DNA of 34,381 nucleotides from Coemansia sp. RSA 922 (Eukaryota; Kickxellomycota; Kickxellomycetes; Kickxellales; Kickxellaceae): contig JANBQS010000113.1 in NCBI GenBank assembly GCA_027577415.1, positions 1 to 34,381 of the forward strand. Direction: 5' to 3'. Below are positions 18,803 through 26,972 of the stretch, in pieces; position 1 is the stretch's first letter; every line of letters starts with the position of its first letter. The notes under the pieces were generated by a model. That model did no database searches and was not told the DNA's origin. It saw only the letters and a program-made list of their open reading frames with translations. Position numbers and translations under genes: made by a program.

Positions 18803-19171
18803 ATGGCCGACGATACCATTCAGCAAGTCTACATGCGTGTTACGCAAAAGATGCAGGACTGTCAGAAGCAGCTGGCGCAAATCGAGGCTCAGATGAGCAC
18901 GAACCAGCGCGAGACACGTCTGGCTGCATTGACTAGGCGCGAAATCCAAGATCTCGACAACTCTGTGCCACTATACAAGTCAATGGGCAAGATGTTTATC
19001 CAAGAATCCAAGGAAGATTTACTCAAAGATATCGAGAAGAGCGCGTCCGATGCCAAGATTCTTATTGATGCTCTCGAAAAGAAACAAAAGTTTGTTAAAC
19101 GCGATTTGGACGAAGCTACTGGAAATCTTAGAGATATTATTCATTCTGCTCAATCGTCTTCAAAGAAATAA
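18803..19171 (+). CDS. PFD1: Prefoldin subunit 1 (122 aa)
   Basis: A small protein of two coiled-coil helices flanking a beta-hairpin linker, the layout of beta-class prefoldins. The diagnostic middle segment reads VPLYKSMGKMFIQESKED, equivalent to the Y-x-x-x-G-R-M-F-I-x-x-S-K-E motif of PFDN1. It is followed by a second helix KKQKFVKRDLDEATGNLRDI. Prefoldin is a hexameric chaperone that hands unfolded actin and tubulin to the CCT chaperonin in the cytosol. I start at ATG 18803 (MADDTIQQVY). An open frame continues upstream through AT-rich DNA, but it has no family similarity and lies in the promoter after RPL35, 180 bp away. Subunit 6 is less likely because of the M-F-I motif. Confidence 0.9.
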   Translation: MADDTIQQVYMRVTQKMQDCQKQLAQIEAQMSTNQRETRLAALTRREIQDLDNSVPLYKSMGKMFIQESKEDLLKDIEKSASDAKILIDALEKKQKFVKRDLDEATGNLRDIIHSAQSSSKK

Positions 19172-19359
19172 AATAAAAAAAAGGAAGGATGATTGGGTCT
19201 TTCTTTTCCTTTCTTTTTCTTTTTCAAAGACATGTTAAAAGAAGTGCGAGACTTGAACTACACAAACATGAAGAAAGAAAAGTGGTAAAAAGGACACCTT
19301 CTCTCTTCTCTTCACCTTCATTCACTCGCCACTTCATATTTGTTTTTTCTTTTTTACTA

Positions 19360-19857
19360 ATGGATCCTAAACAATCTCGTCGTAATGCCGTTCTAAGAAA
19401 TTATGCCAACAAGAATGAAATTATTGCTACATTCGTAGTGGGCATCAACCCCGGCATAGAAGCTCTAGAAGACCTAGCCACAAAAGTACTAAACATATAC
19501 TACGGACACGACCCAACCATCTCACACTTTGCACTTGTCAGGAGCGATGGCATTATACCCAGCAGCGACTACGAACGAGACCATGAGTGGAACTGGGTTA
19601 TTTACGTTATGATTAAAAAGTACAAACCACATCAACAACCTCGCGGCATGATTGATTTGACAAAGCTACCGAAAGACGAACATTTACGTATTTTGGATGC
19701 TAATCGCGCTCAGTATATTAATACAGAGGTCGGTAATCGCTCTATTCCTTGCTACAATATAAGAGCAAGAGAACAGGAACGGTCTAGACGTCAGCTTAGA
19801 GATAGTTACTATTTGAACCAGAATTCTATGCGCAGACCCAGTGCCCGCAGAAAATAA
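19360..19857 (+). CDS. Orphan protein with basic C-terminal tail (165 aa)
   Basis: Not recognised. ATG 19360 follows a T-rich leader and opens MDPKQSRRNAVLRNYANKNE. The core (about residues 20-110) is a compact mixed alpha/beta composition with IIATFVVGINPGIEALEDL, an acidic/aromatic stretch YERDHEWNWVIYVMIKKYK, and PRGMIDLTKLP. The tail (about 135-165) is Arg-rich (REQERSRRQLRDSYY, RRPSARRK), suggesting nucleic-acid or nuclear contact. There is no signal peptide or membrane segment. It lies 188 bp after prefoldin in the same direction and converges with the methyltransferase gene (56 bp). Codon use is like its neighbours, so it looks like a resident gene. A longer open frame upstream has no good ATG. 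Confidence 0.7.
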   Translation: MDPKQSRRNAVLRNYANKNEIIATFVVGINPGIEALEDLATKVLNIYYGHDPTISHFALVRSDGIIPSSDYERDHEWNWVIYVMIKKYKPHQQPRGMIDLTKLPKDEHLRILDANRAQYINTEVGNRSIPCYNIRAREQERSRRQLRDSYYLNQNSMRRPSARRK

Positions 19858-19913
19858 AAAAAATAAAAAAAAGATGAACCTTAGTATATAGAAATATATT
19901 GTTAATTTATTTG

Positions 19914-21455
19914 TTACTTTAGTGGTAGACCCCAAGTTCTCAAACACCGCTCAGCCACATCAATCTGGAATTTGCTCGGCTGGTAATCCGCATTATTCGA
20001 TGATGACAATGACAGCTGTTCAACCGCGTGCTTCAATCCCGAAACTCGAGTATGCCCAAGTTTCACGTTCACTTTAGCTATCTTGTCAATGAAGTCCTTT
20101 TCAGCAGATACCCTAGTCCAACTCACAAGGTGCGAGAGCTTGAACTGATTCGTATGAATCTTCGTCAATGCTGACAAAAAATGACCGGCGACCCAACTAG
20201 GATCTCCCCTGAGATGATTACACAATATGTACCGCTCAGCACTTGTCGGGAGACTAACCAGTGAGCGTACAATAGCTATGCGCTCAAAGCATGAGCGCAA
20301 GAGAAAAAGTATTTCGGCACTGAGCGGCGTCGTCGTATCAGCCATTTTAAACACAAATGTCCCGCCCTGGCGCAAAACTCGCAACGCAATTACGGCTTGC
20401 GCAATAATAAAAGCATACTGCCGCTGCTCCAAACCCGTACCAAAGTCCGGCAAATCATTACCATATTCGCCCACGACCACGTCTACGTCAGCCTTAGTGC
20501 TGTCGCCCTTGACAAACTCGATAAACGCCTCGACAGTAGTAGGGTCCAATATGTCGGGCTTGGTTTTGAAATTTAGTCCAAATTGTGCAACCAAACTGTT
20601 AGCACCTTTTCCATGATACGACCTCCACTCAGCATCCGATTCGTATCCAATTTGAGCAACAGGCCACTTGAAGTCAGGAGTGTTGCCACATCCAAAAGCC
20701 CAGCCCTTACCAAGGACGTTACGTTGAGTGGCGGCGGTGCGCCATAAAATATAATGAGAAAATCCGCTGCCGCTACTACCCAAGTCCACAAACCGTACTT
20801 CACCAAGGGGTTTGATATACTGTCGTACTGGCTGCAACAAAAAGTCCAGGTGTCCAAGCGCAACCGACGACCGCCTTTCCATTAGACAACACTGCGCCAA
20901 GGCCTCGTAGGGGTTATTAGGCGCACACGCAGAGTCTAATTCTCGCAAAGACAGTCCCGCCTTTACAAGTGAGTCATTCTGCCTCTCAATATCCTTTAAT
21001 AGTCCAATGTCGCCCCCCAGTAGTCGAAGGTCAGTGAGTCGGCCTCGTACGTCGTCACGCTCACTCATCATTCGTGGCCAGTCGGATGTCGGTAGTTGCT
21101 CGAGAAAGCCGGGTCCATGAATGTTATCAATCACCACAAAGAATCGGCCCACTACGTCGACCACAGGACGCGGAGCTGGAAAACGCGGAGCTGGAGGAAG
21201 CGGGGCTGGAGGACGTGCGACAGGCTCATTGAATTTATTCACAAGATGCGGTTGATGTGCGCGTGGGGGTAATTGCAGGTCATTACGATTAGGCTGCCCT
21301 GGTATAAACACAGAGCCGCCACCACGCCCACGCGCTTGTCTGATAATCTGCGGTAATGTCGACAGAGATGGCGGTGGAATTCCCGAATCTAGCTTTGTGT
21401 TCCTGTAGCCAGGCTCGTCATCAGTATACAGCAGCGAATTTCCGTCGGATGGCAT
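19914..21455 (-). CDS. CMTR1-like (FtsJ-type) cap ribose 2'-O-methyltransferase (513 aa)
   Basis: Start at ATG 21455 (MPSDGNSLLY); the frame upstream has no ATG. Residues 1-100 are disordered and proline-rich (VARPPAPLPPAPRFPAPRP). From about residue 220 it has an RrmJ/FtsJ fold: the SAM-binding motif FVDLGSSGSGFSHYILWR, a middle VDVVVGEYG segment, GGTFVFKMADTTTPLSAE holding the second catalytic lysine, CFERIAIVRSL, and TSAERYILC holding the catalytic glutamate. The order and spacing match cap-1 methyltransferases, which modify the first transcribed nucleotide of mRNA. The Asp of the usual D-G-G motif appears as Glu (GEYG), so activity is not guaranteed. The glycine-rich motif is also variant. 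It could be a related FtsJ paralogue with a new substrate. The RNA pathway is inferred from family resemblance only. Confidence 0.78.
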   Translation of the reverse strand: MPSDGNSLLYTDDEPGYRNTKLDSGIPPPSLSTLPQIIRQARGRGGGSVFIPGQPNRNDLQLPPRAHQPHLVNKFNEPVARPPAPLPPAPRFPAPRPVVDVVGRFFVVIDNIHGPGFLEQLPTSDWPRMMSERDDVRGRLTDLRLLGGDIGLLKDIERQNDSLVKAGLSLRELDSACAPNNPYEALAQCCLMERRSSVALGHLDFLLQPVRQYIKPLGEVRFVDLGSSGSGFSHYILWRTAATQRNVLGKGWAFGCGNTPDFKWPVAQIGYESDAEWRSYHGKGANSLVAQFGLNFKTKPDILDPTTVEAFIEFVKGDSTKADVDVVVGEYGNDLPDFGTGLEQRQYAFIIAQAVIALRVLRQGGTFVFKMADTTTPLSAEILFLLRSCFERIAIVRSLVSLPTSAERYILCNHLRGDPSWVAGHFLSALTKIHTNQFKLSHLVSWTRVSAEKDFIDKIAKVNVKLGHTRVSGLKHAVEQLSLSSSNNADYQPSKFQIDVAERCLRTWGLPLK

Positions 21456-21530
21456 GTCGAAGTAGAAATAATAATAAAAATTTAAAATTAAAGAGAAGCT
21501 TTGCTGAAAATGGATTTTTTTCTCATCAAT

Positions 21531-21560
21531 CACAATCAATATGCGCTCAAAGGTTGTGCC
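21531..21560 (+). repeat. 30-bp dispersed repeat, copy 1
   Basis: This 30-base stretch matches 30190-30219 at 27 positions and is followed in both places by AAAAAAG (after nine extra bases here). It lies 76 bp upstream of the methyltransferase start. Read on the plus strand it opens ATGCGCTCAAAGG with a 20-codon frame ending KKRNHPRCIS. Confidence 0.7.
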
Positions 21561-21694
21561 TCCTCCCCCAAAAAAGCGTAATCATCCTCGTTGCATCAGT
21601 TGATCTGGCGGTGGTATCTTTTCGTGTTGAATTGCAGCTAGTTATTTTTTGAACTTTAATTGTGCTATGAAAAGAAACATCTTAATTTATACTA

Positions 21695-22632
21695 CTATTC
21701 GCCCTTATAAATGCTGCTGGCTCTTAGATTTCCGCCGTCGACCGTGAACTTGACGTTATTTGTGTCATGCCCGGCAATCTCCTTGGCAGTGAATGGCTTT
21801 TGCACCCAGAGAACCTCGCCCGCGCGGTTTGTCGTTGGGCTGAGCCGGTGTGCAATGAGATAGAATCGATATCTCCAAAAGGTGACACCAATCTGTAGGA
21901 TCATTGCGGATCCTTTGGCGCGGTGGTTGTTGACCCCCTGGTAGCGCTGGCGGATTTGGGTCATTGCCTCCTGGCATTTAATGGAGGCCTTCTGGCTCAT
22001 GCTCTTCAGGCTCCTATCGGACATTGCCTCGCCAAGCTTAGTCTTCGCATCGTCGCTTAGTTGCTTGAGCTCGAGCACAATATACGGCCGCATCGTCGAC
22101 TTATTGTCATGCACCGGCTTAATCCGTATGTCCATGCGCCCGCCCTCTGCTAACCCCTCATGGTCAATTTCGAAGCCGCCGACACCAATGAGCGGGGCAA
22201 GCAGGGCATGCATGTACAGGTGGTACACACTCTCCGCCAAGTTAGCAGATGAAACCGGCGACCGCTGCAAATATACCTCGTCCATGTGACGGACGAAGGC
22301 AAAAATATCGCCATGGCCAAGTCCCAGTCGCCTGAGCGTGTGGTCGCTGAAATCGACCGGAAGACCCGACCGGGCGTAGATCTTCTGAGAGAGCTGAACA
22401 AAGGCCTCGAACACATCGTGGTTCGGAATGCCAACCCGCCCAGACTTTAGCGGCGTGAGATATCCGGCTTGGTAGAGTAGCTGAAACAGTCTTGTATTAT
22501 GTAAGTCGATAAAAATAGTGTCATTTTTGTGTCTAGTAATATATTATGCCAATAGTCAGGCCCTTGCCAATTTAGTGTTGACAGCTGGATTGATGCCAAA
22601 AATTCATTTTTTTTTTTTGCGAGATTTGCCAT
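21695..22632 (-). pseudogene. 5'-truncated AAA-ATPase-like/PD-(D/E)XK nuclease gene relic
   Basis: The main frame ends at 21695 and is open upstream to about 22537. Its first visible part, RLFQLLYQAGYLTPLKSG then VGIPNHDVFEAF, is the linker that in AAA-ATPase-like (PF09820-type) proteins joins the ATPase part to a C-terminal nuclease-like domain. That domain follows: an YHLYMHALLAPLIG helix, an FEIDHE strand, GGRMDI (Asp) and YIVLELK (Glu-x-Lys), a PD-(D/E)XK arrangement. Upstream the homology passes to another frame (NWQGPDYWHNILLDTK) at a run of five T on the plus strand (22524-22528), where one more base would restore continuity. No Walker A/B ATPase part precedes it. So it is a decayed gene lacking its 5' half, or at best a short nuclease-domain protein. 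It is more GC-rich than the surrounding AT-rich DNA. Confidence 0.72.
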
Positions 22633-22771
22633 AGTACTCTTGTCTATGAGGCATTTGTCTGTTGGAGATTGTTGAGTAGCATAACATGTTTTCTTTACAG
22701 GAGTTTGCCAGGGTATTTAGAGAATAAAGAGTGCTTGTTTATTGATATGTTGAAATAAAAAAACTATTATT

Positions 22772-22921
22772 TTATCTTCTTTTTACTATCTGACTGGGAC
22801 ATATGCCGTTAACAAAGTGTCCGTAGTAATCCTGTGAAGTTGGAAAGCAGAGGCGACATTTGCCGCAAAAGTATGCATCGTCAGGGCTGACCAGATAGCA
22901 GCGATGGGTTGGAAATTGCAT
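22772..22921 (-). CDS. Zinc-finger-like microprotein (49 aa)
   Basis: A short complete frame, MQFPTHRCYLVSPDDAYF then CGKCRLCFPTSQDYYGHF, ending CPSQIVKRR. Its core has C-x2-C, an aromatic, H and a final C (C-G-K-C ... Y-Y-G-H-x5-C), the layout of a C2HC or C2H2-type zinc finger, with a basic tail. It is not a shadow of another gene. A TATATAGAG box lies 50-58 bp upstream of the ATG, followed by a pyrimidine initiator (CTTTTCTGCTCTCTTCCAG), and a perfect inverted repeat lies just beyond. The frame is open upstream for about 21 more codons without an ATG. It may be an independent small gene, or a surviving finger of a larger decayed protein. I do not know the family. Confidence 0.5.
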   Translation of the reverse strand: MQFPTHRCYLVSPDDAYFCGKCRLCFPTSQDYYGHFVNGICPSQIVKRR

Positions 22922-22970
22922 ATTTATAAATTGATAAAGTAACTGGAAGAGAGCAGAAAAGCATTTAAAC

Positions 22971-22979
22971 CTCTATATA
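22971..22979 (-). promoter_or_regulatory. TATA box of the zinc-finger-like microgene
   Basis: TATATAGAG on the minus strand, 50-58 bp before ATG 22921, followed by a pyrimidine-rich initiator stretch. The spacing suits fungal TATA promoters. Confidence 0.5.
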
Positions 22980-22990
22980 CACACCCTTCT

Positions 22991-23019
22991 AATGACATTC
23001 CGATATGTGCAATGTCATT
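22991..23019. promoter_or_regulatory. Perfect 9-bp inverted repeat (operator-like)
   Basis: AATGACATT (22991-22999), an 11-base spacer, then AATGTCATT (23011-23019), exact reverse complements. The half-site centres are 20 bp apart, about two helical turns, suiting a dimeric factor. It starts 12 bp upstream of the microgene's TATA box, so a role in its control is plausible. A TGACTC site follows at 23020-23026. Confidence 0.55.
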
Positions 23020-23026
23020 GTGACTC

Positions 23027-24258
23027 TAGAGAACTATGGAGTCATAGGAACAATTGTGGCTTGTACTTTATTCAGGAATTCAAGCTAGCTCAATGATCGT
23101 CCTAATAACCCGCAGAGTTTGTCGCCGTTAGCCAATTGAATATTTAGGGACAATGGGGCACTTTCGCATATGTATATTCCAGGATTGGTAGCTAAAGAGT
23201 TTGGCTTTACACTTGAGGCAGTAAAATATTATGTCCTCATTGCTAAAGAGTTCATCATCCGCCATTGCAACAGTTGCGAATTATAAAAGTGGTAGATTGT
23301 ACAAGAAAAACAGCCCGTATGAGATTCCTTGCGACCATTTATATATATGTTCGGTATTGTGTGTGTTGCTATTGTGTCGGTCTAAGAAATCCTGCAAGTA
23401 CTCTACAATTGGCTATTCTTATTCTGTTCTTTATTTAGGAATACAGACACAGAATTGTAAACTATTGCCACAATAGACATTAAGGAAATAGCCGTTGTTT
23501 ATTGGGAATCAAGGCAAGTGGATACACATGCTTATATGGTCCTCATAGGCCTTTCGGCCAATGATTACCATATTACACATGCCACAACGATACGAAGGTA
23601 CGTCGTTATAGCTACAGCTATTATCAGCGGTTTTGTGCATTTCCAAGTGTAGAGAATGTAGGGTGAAAAAGTAGGCTGGCTAGGTTTGAAGTGATGAAAA
23701 ATATAATAAAAAAAGGTGTGGGTGACAAATTGCCGCAATTTATATTCCACAGAGACTAGCAACCTGCTATCTATTGTATAATTCAGACTATTGCGCAATT
23801 AAAGCATTCTTCAAATTTGAACACGTGAGTTATTCATTTGCTCTTATTGTAATGAGAATGTCTAAAATTTGTTAGAATGACAATGATGAACTCCTAAGCA
23901 TGTGAGTAATTTATGATCATTGTGTCCCGCCTTGCTGCATTGAGCCAATAATGCAGTATCTGGATGCTTGTGATAAGCCTGTCCTAGTACATTTTTCATT
24001 AGCAACAGCACACTCTTTCAATAGATTGTATGGTGTGTACTTTGCGTATGGCGCTAGCAGTGAAAGCATGTCACTACTTGCGCGTTACTCTTAGAACAGG
24101 CAGACCAACATGATTTCAAAGTTTTGTATTGTCATAAAATAAAAGATAAAGAAAGCTGTAGGGATACAACGACTCCAAGTGATTGTAAGCATACGTTTCT
24201 AAAGTTGTGTTAGTCTTGAGTGCTTGCTTTGCTGAGACAGCCATATGAACTGAATCTA
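23027..24258. other. AT-rich accessory DNA without a supported gene
   Basis: About 1.2 kb. There are several short open frames: 23170-23286 plus (38 aa, MYIPGLVAKEFGF... ending RHCNSCEL), 23231-23476 plus (81 aa, Cys/Leu-rich) and 23951-24094 plus (47 aa). None shows a recognised domain. The first has a coding look (a helix followed by H-C-x2-C) and could be a decayed mobile-element protein. A GGCC-TTTC-GGCC hairpin lies near 23550. No tRNA or rRNA was recognised. Confidence 0.5.
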
Positions 24259-24630
24259 TTAAGTGGGGATATTGAGCTTCCTGTGTAGATTTCCAAGCAA
24301 GCCTAGCAAGTAGGTGCCGTACCCTTGAAAATCGTAAATCTTTTCTCTCTGATATTCAATGTCTCGTGGATGTCCAAAGCATAGACAAGTACAGTTGTCA
24401 TTGCTGAACTCGAACCCCGACTCTCCTTTGGGGATAAACTTGCGATCGCCAATGACATACACATCTCCGTGCTTTCCATAGTTTTCTTTTAAATCTTTAA
24501 CAACCTCGGCTAGGCTCTTTCCACTCAACCTTTTATCTGGGTATTTAAAGTACCCTACGTCTAAAGATGGGTAGCTGGTAAAGACGTGAAATCCAGGAAA
24601 CGTGTTGGCAATTGTAAGCTTTGTATTCAT
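24259..24630 (-). CDS. Orphan small protein (123 aa)
   Basis: Not recognised. It starts at ATG 24630 (MNTKLTIANTFPGFHVF), with a TATAAAAA box 91 bp upstream and a pyrimidine-rich leader between. The sequence is evenly mixed: YFKYPDKRLSGKSLAEVVKD, a GDVYVIGDRKFIPKGESG hairpin-like part, a short cysteine pair (CTCLCFG), and YGTYLLGLLGNLHRKLNIP at the end. No transmembrane helix is visible from the ATG. Oddly, the frame stays open upstream to a TAA near 24728, and the last part reads LASFVLLLAATTNT, like a signal peptide, but has no ATG. It is isolated in accessory DNA, so a lineage-specific gene or an element-derived gene are both possible. Confidence 0.5.
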   Translation of the reverse strand: MNTKLTIANTFPGFHVFTSYPSLDVGYFKYPDKRLSGKSLAEVVKDLKENYGKHGDVYVIGDRKFIPKGESGFEFSNDNCTCLCFGHPRDIEYQREKIYDFQGYGTYLLGLLGNLHRKLNIPT

Positions 24631-24720
24631 TGTATTCGTTGTTGCGGCAAGGAGGAGAACAAATGATGCAAGAGTAGGGAAAATAAAGAGAAGATGAGGA
24701 GGACGGTCCGAATAGCAGGC

Positions 24721-24728
24721 TTTTTATA
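24721..24728 (-). promoter_or_regulatory. TATA box upstream of the 123-aa orphan
   Basis: TATAAAAA on the minus strand, about 90 bp before ATG 24630, followed by a CCTCCTCATCTTCTC-type pyrimidine initiator. Confidence 0.5.
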
Positions 24729-25301
24729 CCTGATCATGGTAAAAAAGCATTCCTTAAATATCAAGGTGCGGTGCAATTGTGCGCACAAGAGAAGTGACCA
24801 AGAGAAGCTAGGTTTCTTTCAACTAAACAATAATTAGGTAAGCGTACGTCACAACACATTAAATTCAAAGAAGCGCATTCCATGTCATTGCTCCTTTCGA
24901 CACTAAACCTCTGTTTCTGAATAAAAGCGCAAGCTGTCACCCTATTCTTCTGCTGACAGCAGGGAAAGTGTCCAATTTAGAGCCTTGAATCTTAGATGTT
25001 GCTCTCCAGTAAGACTATATCTGCTGTTAGTAACAAACATACACTATTCTAAAAGAGAGGCTAATTTGCAAGAAATTTTTATCCCCGGATTAAGGAGCAT
25101 CTTCCTTTGGGCTCTTTGTAAACCGTGGTGAAAGGGCTTTTAACATGAAAATGCACACTTAAAAGAGCTAGTCGCTGCGGCCATTGTTTTTTCTTTCTAA
25201 CATTCATCTTTTAGCAAAAAGCCAGGGCTTTTTTCTCTCCTCCGACCACTTTTCTCGTCCTATTCATCCAACTTTTTTTTTTTACCATTTCACCCTGCAA
25301 T
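24729..25301. other. Intergenic region upstream of F-box-like gene
   Basis: About 570 bases with no gene seen. The last 110 bases are strongly T/C-rich (CTTTTTTTTTTTTACCATTTC just before the start), which fits the promoter and leader of the plus-strand F-box-like gene. Confidence 0.5.
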
Positions 25302-26972
25302 ATGTCATTAATTGCTACCATGTCCACCAGTTTGCCATCTGCTCAAAGAATTCCCTCTGACGTTGTGAGTAATATTATAGAGTACACGGTCAACAAGCCA
25401 AAGTTTCAATCTTGCCATTATTCTGTCGTTTTTGAAAATATGAAAGAATTTCTATCTGTATGCCACACGTGGCGACAAGCTGCCCTTGAATACTTGTGGA
25501 GAGAACTTGTGCTCGTAATTGATAAGGAAAGAGACATAGTTTACAACTGTCGTCCCGAATGGGCTGATTACTGCTGGCAGCCACTTACGTGTGGGCACTT
25601 GGTCAGAGAGCTCACTATCATCGTTCGTTGGGAAAGTATTGTTAGCGGCAAGGCCTATGAACTATTGTCAGAGTACATGAGCAACTCAACAGTCTTGCCT
25701 CTTGTACACAAGCTACGCATCTTGCTTTCTAATGAAAATGACAGATCTGACTATGTAACCGGTAGTGAAACTAATAATGCTCTAGAGTTTGCCAGCTTGC
25801 TCAAATCAACGACTCCAGCCGTAAATATGATTGAAGTAAGTGATTATGGCAATGCTTGGAGATTGAGCGACTTTGAAGAAAAAACAATGGGAGTATTTCT
25901 AAAGTCGGTGTATGGTAATACCAAACAGGCCATGTTGGACGCAAGAAAGACTCGCTTAAAATATTTAACGACCATTGACCTCATCCCTCAGCTTTCATCA
26001 TTGAAATTGTATTGTGTGAGTACATTTGACATGCACATATGCCTAGTTCGTAAATGTGCCGACACTCTTATTAGCTTGGATATTGCTTTTTGTGGCGCTA
26101 AAGAACTGATATATGATACCAATGGAAATAGTGTAATCTACTCGAATATGCAGCATCTGAGTTTAAAACTGTCTGAGATTGCCGACACATTCATGCAAGT
26201 GTTGGCTCCCGATATTGTTCCATTTCCTAGCCTAATAAGCCTAACACTGGAGTCCTTTTATCTATACGACGATGACGTGCTATTCCGAGGCAATAGTGCT
26301 TCTCTCGAGCAGTTGTACATTCTCATCGACAGAGACACCGTGCTCAAGCTCAACAGGCTTGGCGTGTTTAAGAACAGGGTCAAGGCATTGCGAAATGTAT
26401 ATCTTAGTGAAGAATATGACACCGAGGATCTCTCCCGTACCCTTAAAGCCGAATTGGATACTTTCCTGTGCGACTTGATGTGCACTGTTCATAAAGTTGT
26501 ATCTGGCACAGTAAGTACGACTAAATACTTGGTCGAAGCTTCACAGCCTCAGCATGACTTTAAGAACATCAAGTCTTTGGATACAAGTGATAGTCCTTTG
26601 TCTCTCCACGATACTATGTGCCTGCTAATGGCGCTTCCGGCGCTAACAATCCTTAAATGTGGCACTAATGGTCTGGGATCTGGATTCGCTCACGTTTCCA
26701 TGGATGAGCTGCCAGACTACATTACATCTTCTTATAATGAAGCTGGAAGGTTCCTGAATGCTTGGAAAGTGACCTCATTCAACTCTGAATCACAGAGTCT
26801 GGATGTAGAGTACGTCATGCTATTAGCACTTGCCTGCCCTAAGTTGCATCGAGTTATGCTAATAAAAAGCGTTATTCCCGACTTTAGCGCCAGAATTTCA
26901 GAGGCAATTCATAGCGAGCCATATAGAAAATACGCATCTCAGCTCGGCCGACTTCTACAAGTCCTTTACTAA
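25302..26972 (+). CDS. F-box-like/leucine-rich family protein (556 aa)
   Basis: Intact, single exon. ATG 25302 gives MSLIATMSTSLPSAQRIP; ATG 25320 (MSTSLPSAQ) is equally likely, because the paralogue at 27336 starts MSTSVSPAQ. The F-box-like part is IPSDVVSNIIEYTV followed by FLSVCHTWRQAALEYLWREL. Family landmarks follow in order: SIVSGKAYELLSEYM, VIYSNMQHLSLKL, APDIVPFPSLISL, VLFRGNSASLEQL at residue 328, MDELPDYITS, EYVMLLALACPKL and KYASQLGRLLQVLY. It is a candidate SCF adaptor whose substrate is unknown. It heads a tandem array: its last residues and 3' flank recur 2.5 kb downstream (29451-29622). It shares more landmarks with the 27336 gene than with the truncated 30521 gene. Confidence 0.65.
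   Translation: MSLIATMSTSLPSAQRIPSDVVSNIIEYTVNKPKFQSCHYSVVFENMKEFLSVCHTWRQAALEYLWRELVLVIDKERDIVYNCRPEWADYCWQPLTCGHLVRELTIIVRWESIVSGKAYELLSEYMSNSTVLPLVHKLRILLSNENDRSDYVTGSETNNALEFASLLKSTTPAVNMIEVSDYGNAWRLSDFEEKTMGVFLKSVYGNTKQAMLDARKTRLKYLTTIDLIPQLSSLKLYCVSTFDMHICLVRKCADTLISLDIAFCGAKELIYDTNGNSVIYSNMQHLSLKLSEIADTFMQVLAPDIVPFPSLISLTLESFYLYDDDVLFRGNSASLEQLYILIDRDTVLKLNRLGVFKNRVKALRNVYLSEEYDTEDLSRTLKAELDTFLCDLMCTVHKVVSGTVSTTKYLVEASQPQHDFKNIKSLDTSDSPLSLHDTMCLLMALPALTILKCGTNGLGSGFAHVSMDELPDYITSSYNEAGRFLNAWKVTSFNSESQSLDVEYVMLLALACPKLHRVMLIKSVIPDFSARISEAIHSEPYRKYASQLGRLLQVLY

Noticed and set aside
19189..19359. Longer N-terminus for the 165-aa orphan, and likewise for prefoldin
   Set aside because: The extensions lie in T-rich promoter DNA, lack ATG or family similarity, and the chosen ATGs follow normal leaders.
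22972..22988. L-F-Q-L-L-Y-Q in the frame upstream of the zinc-finger microgene (about 22937-22957), identical to a motif in the PD-(D/E)XK relic
   Set aside because: Seven residues match but the flanks do not, and the stretch overlaps the initiator/leader; most likely coincidence, though a tiny fragment of a second relic cannot be excluded.
23231..23476. 81-codon plus-strand ORF with a Cys/Leu-rich stretch
   Set aside because: AT-rich, with no recognised motif, no promoter signal and a competing coding-like frame across its start; kept only as a note in the intergenic entry.
23951..24094. 47-codon plus-strand ORF
   Set aside because: Length is within chance expectation and no domain, promoter or neighbour supports it.
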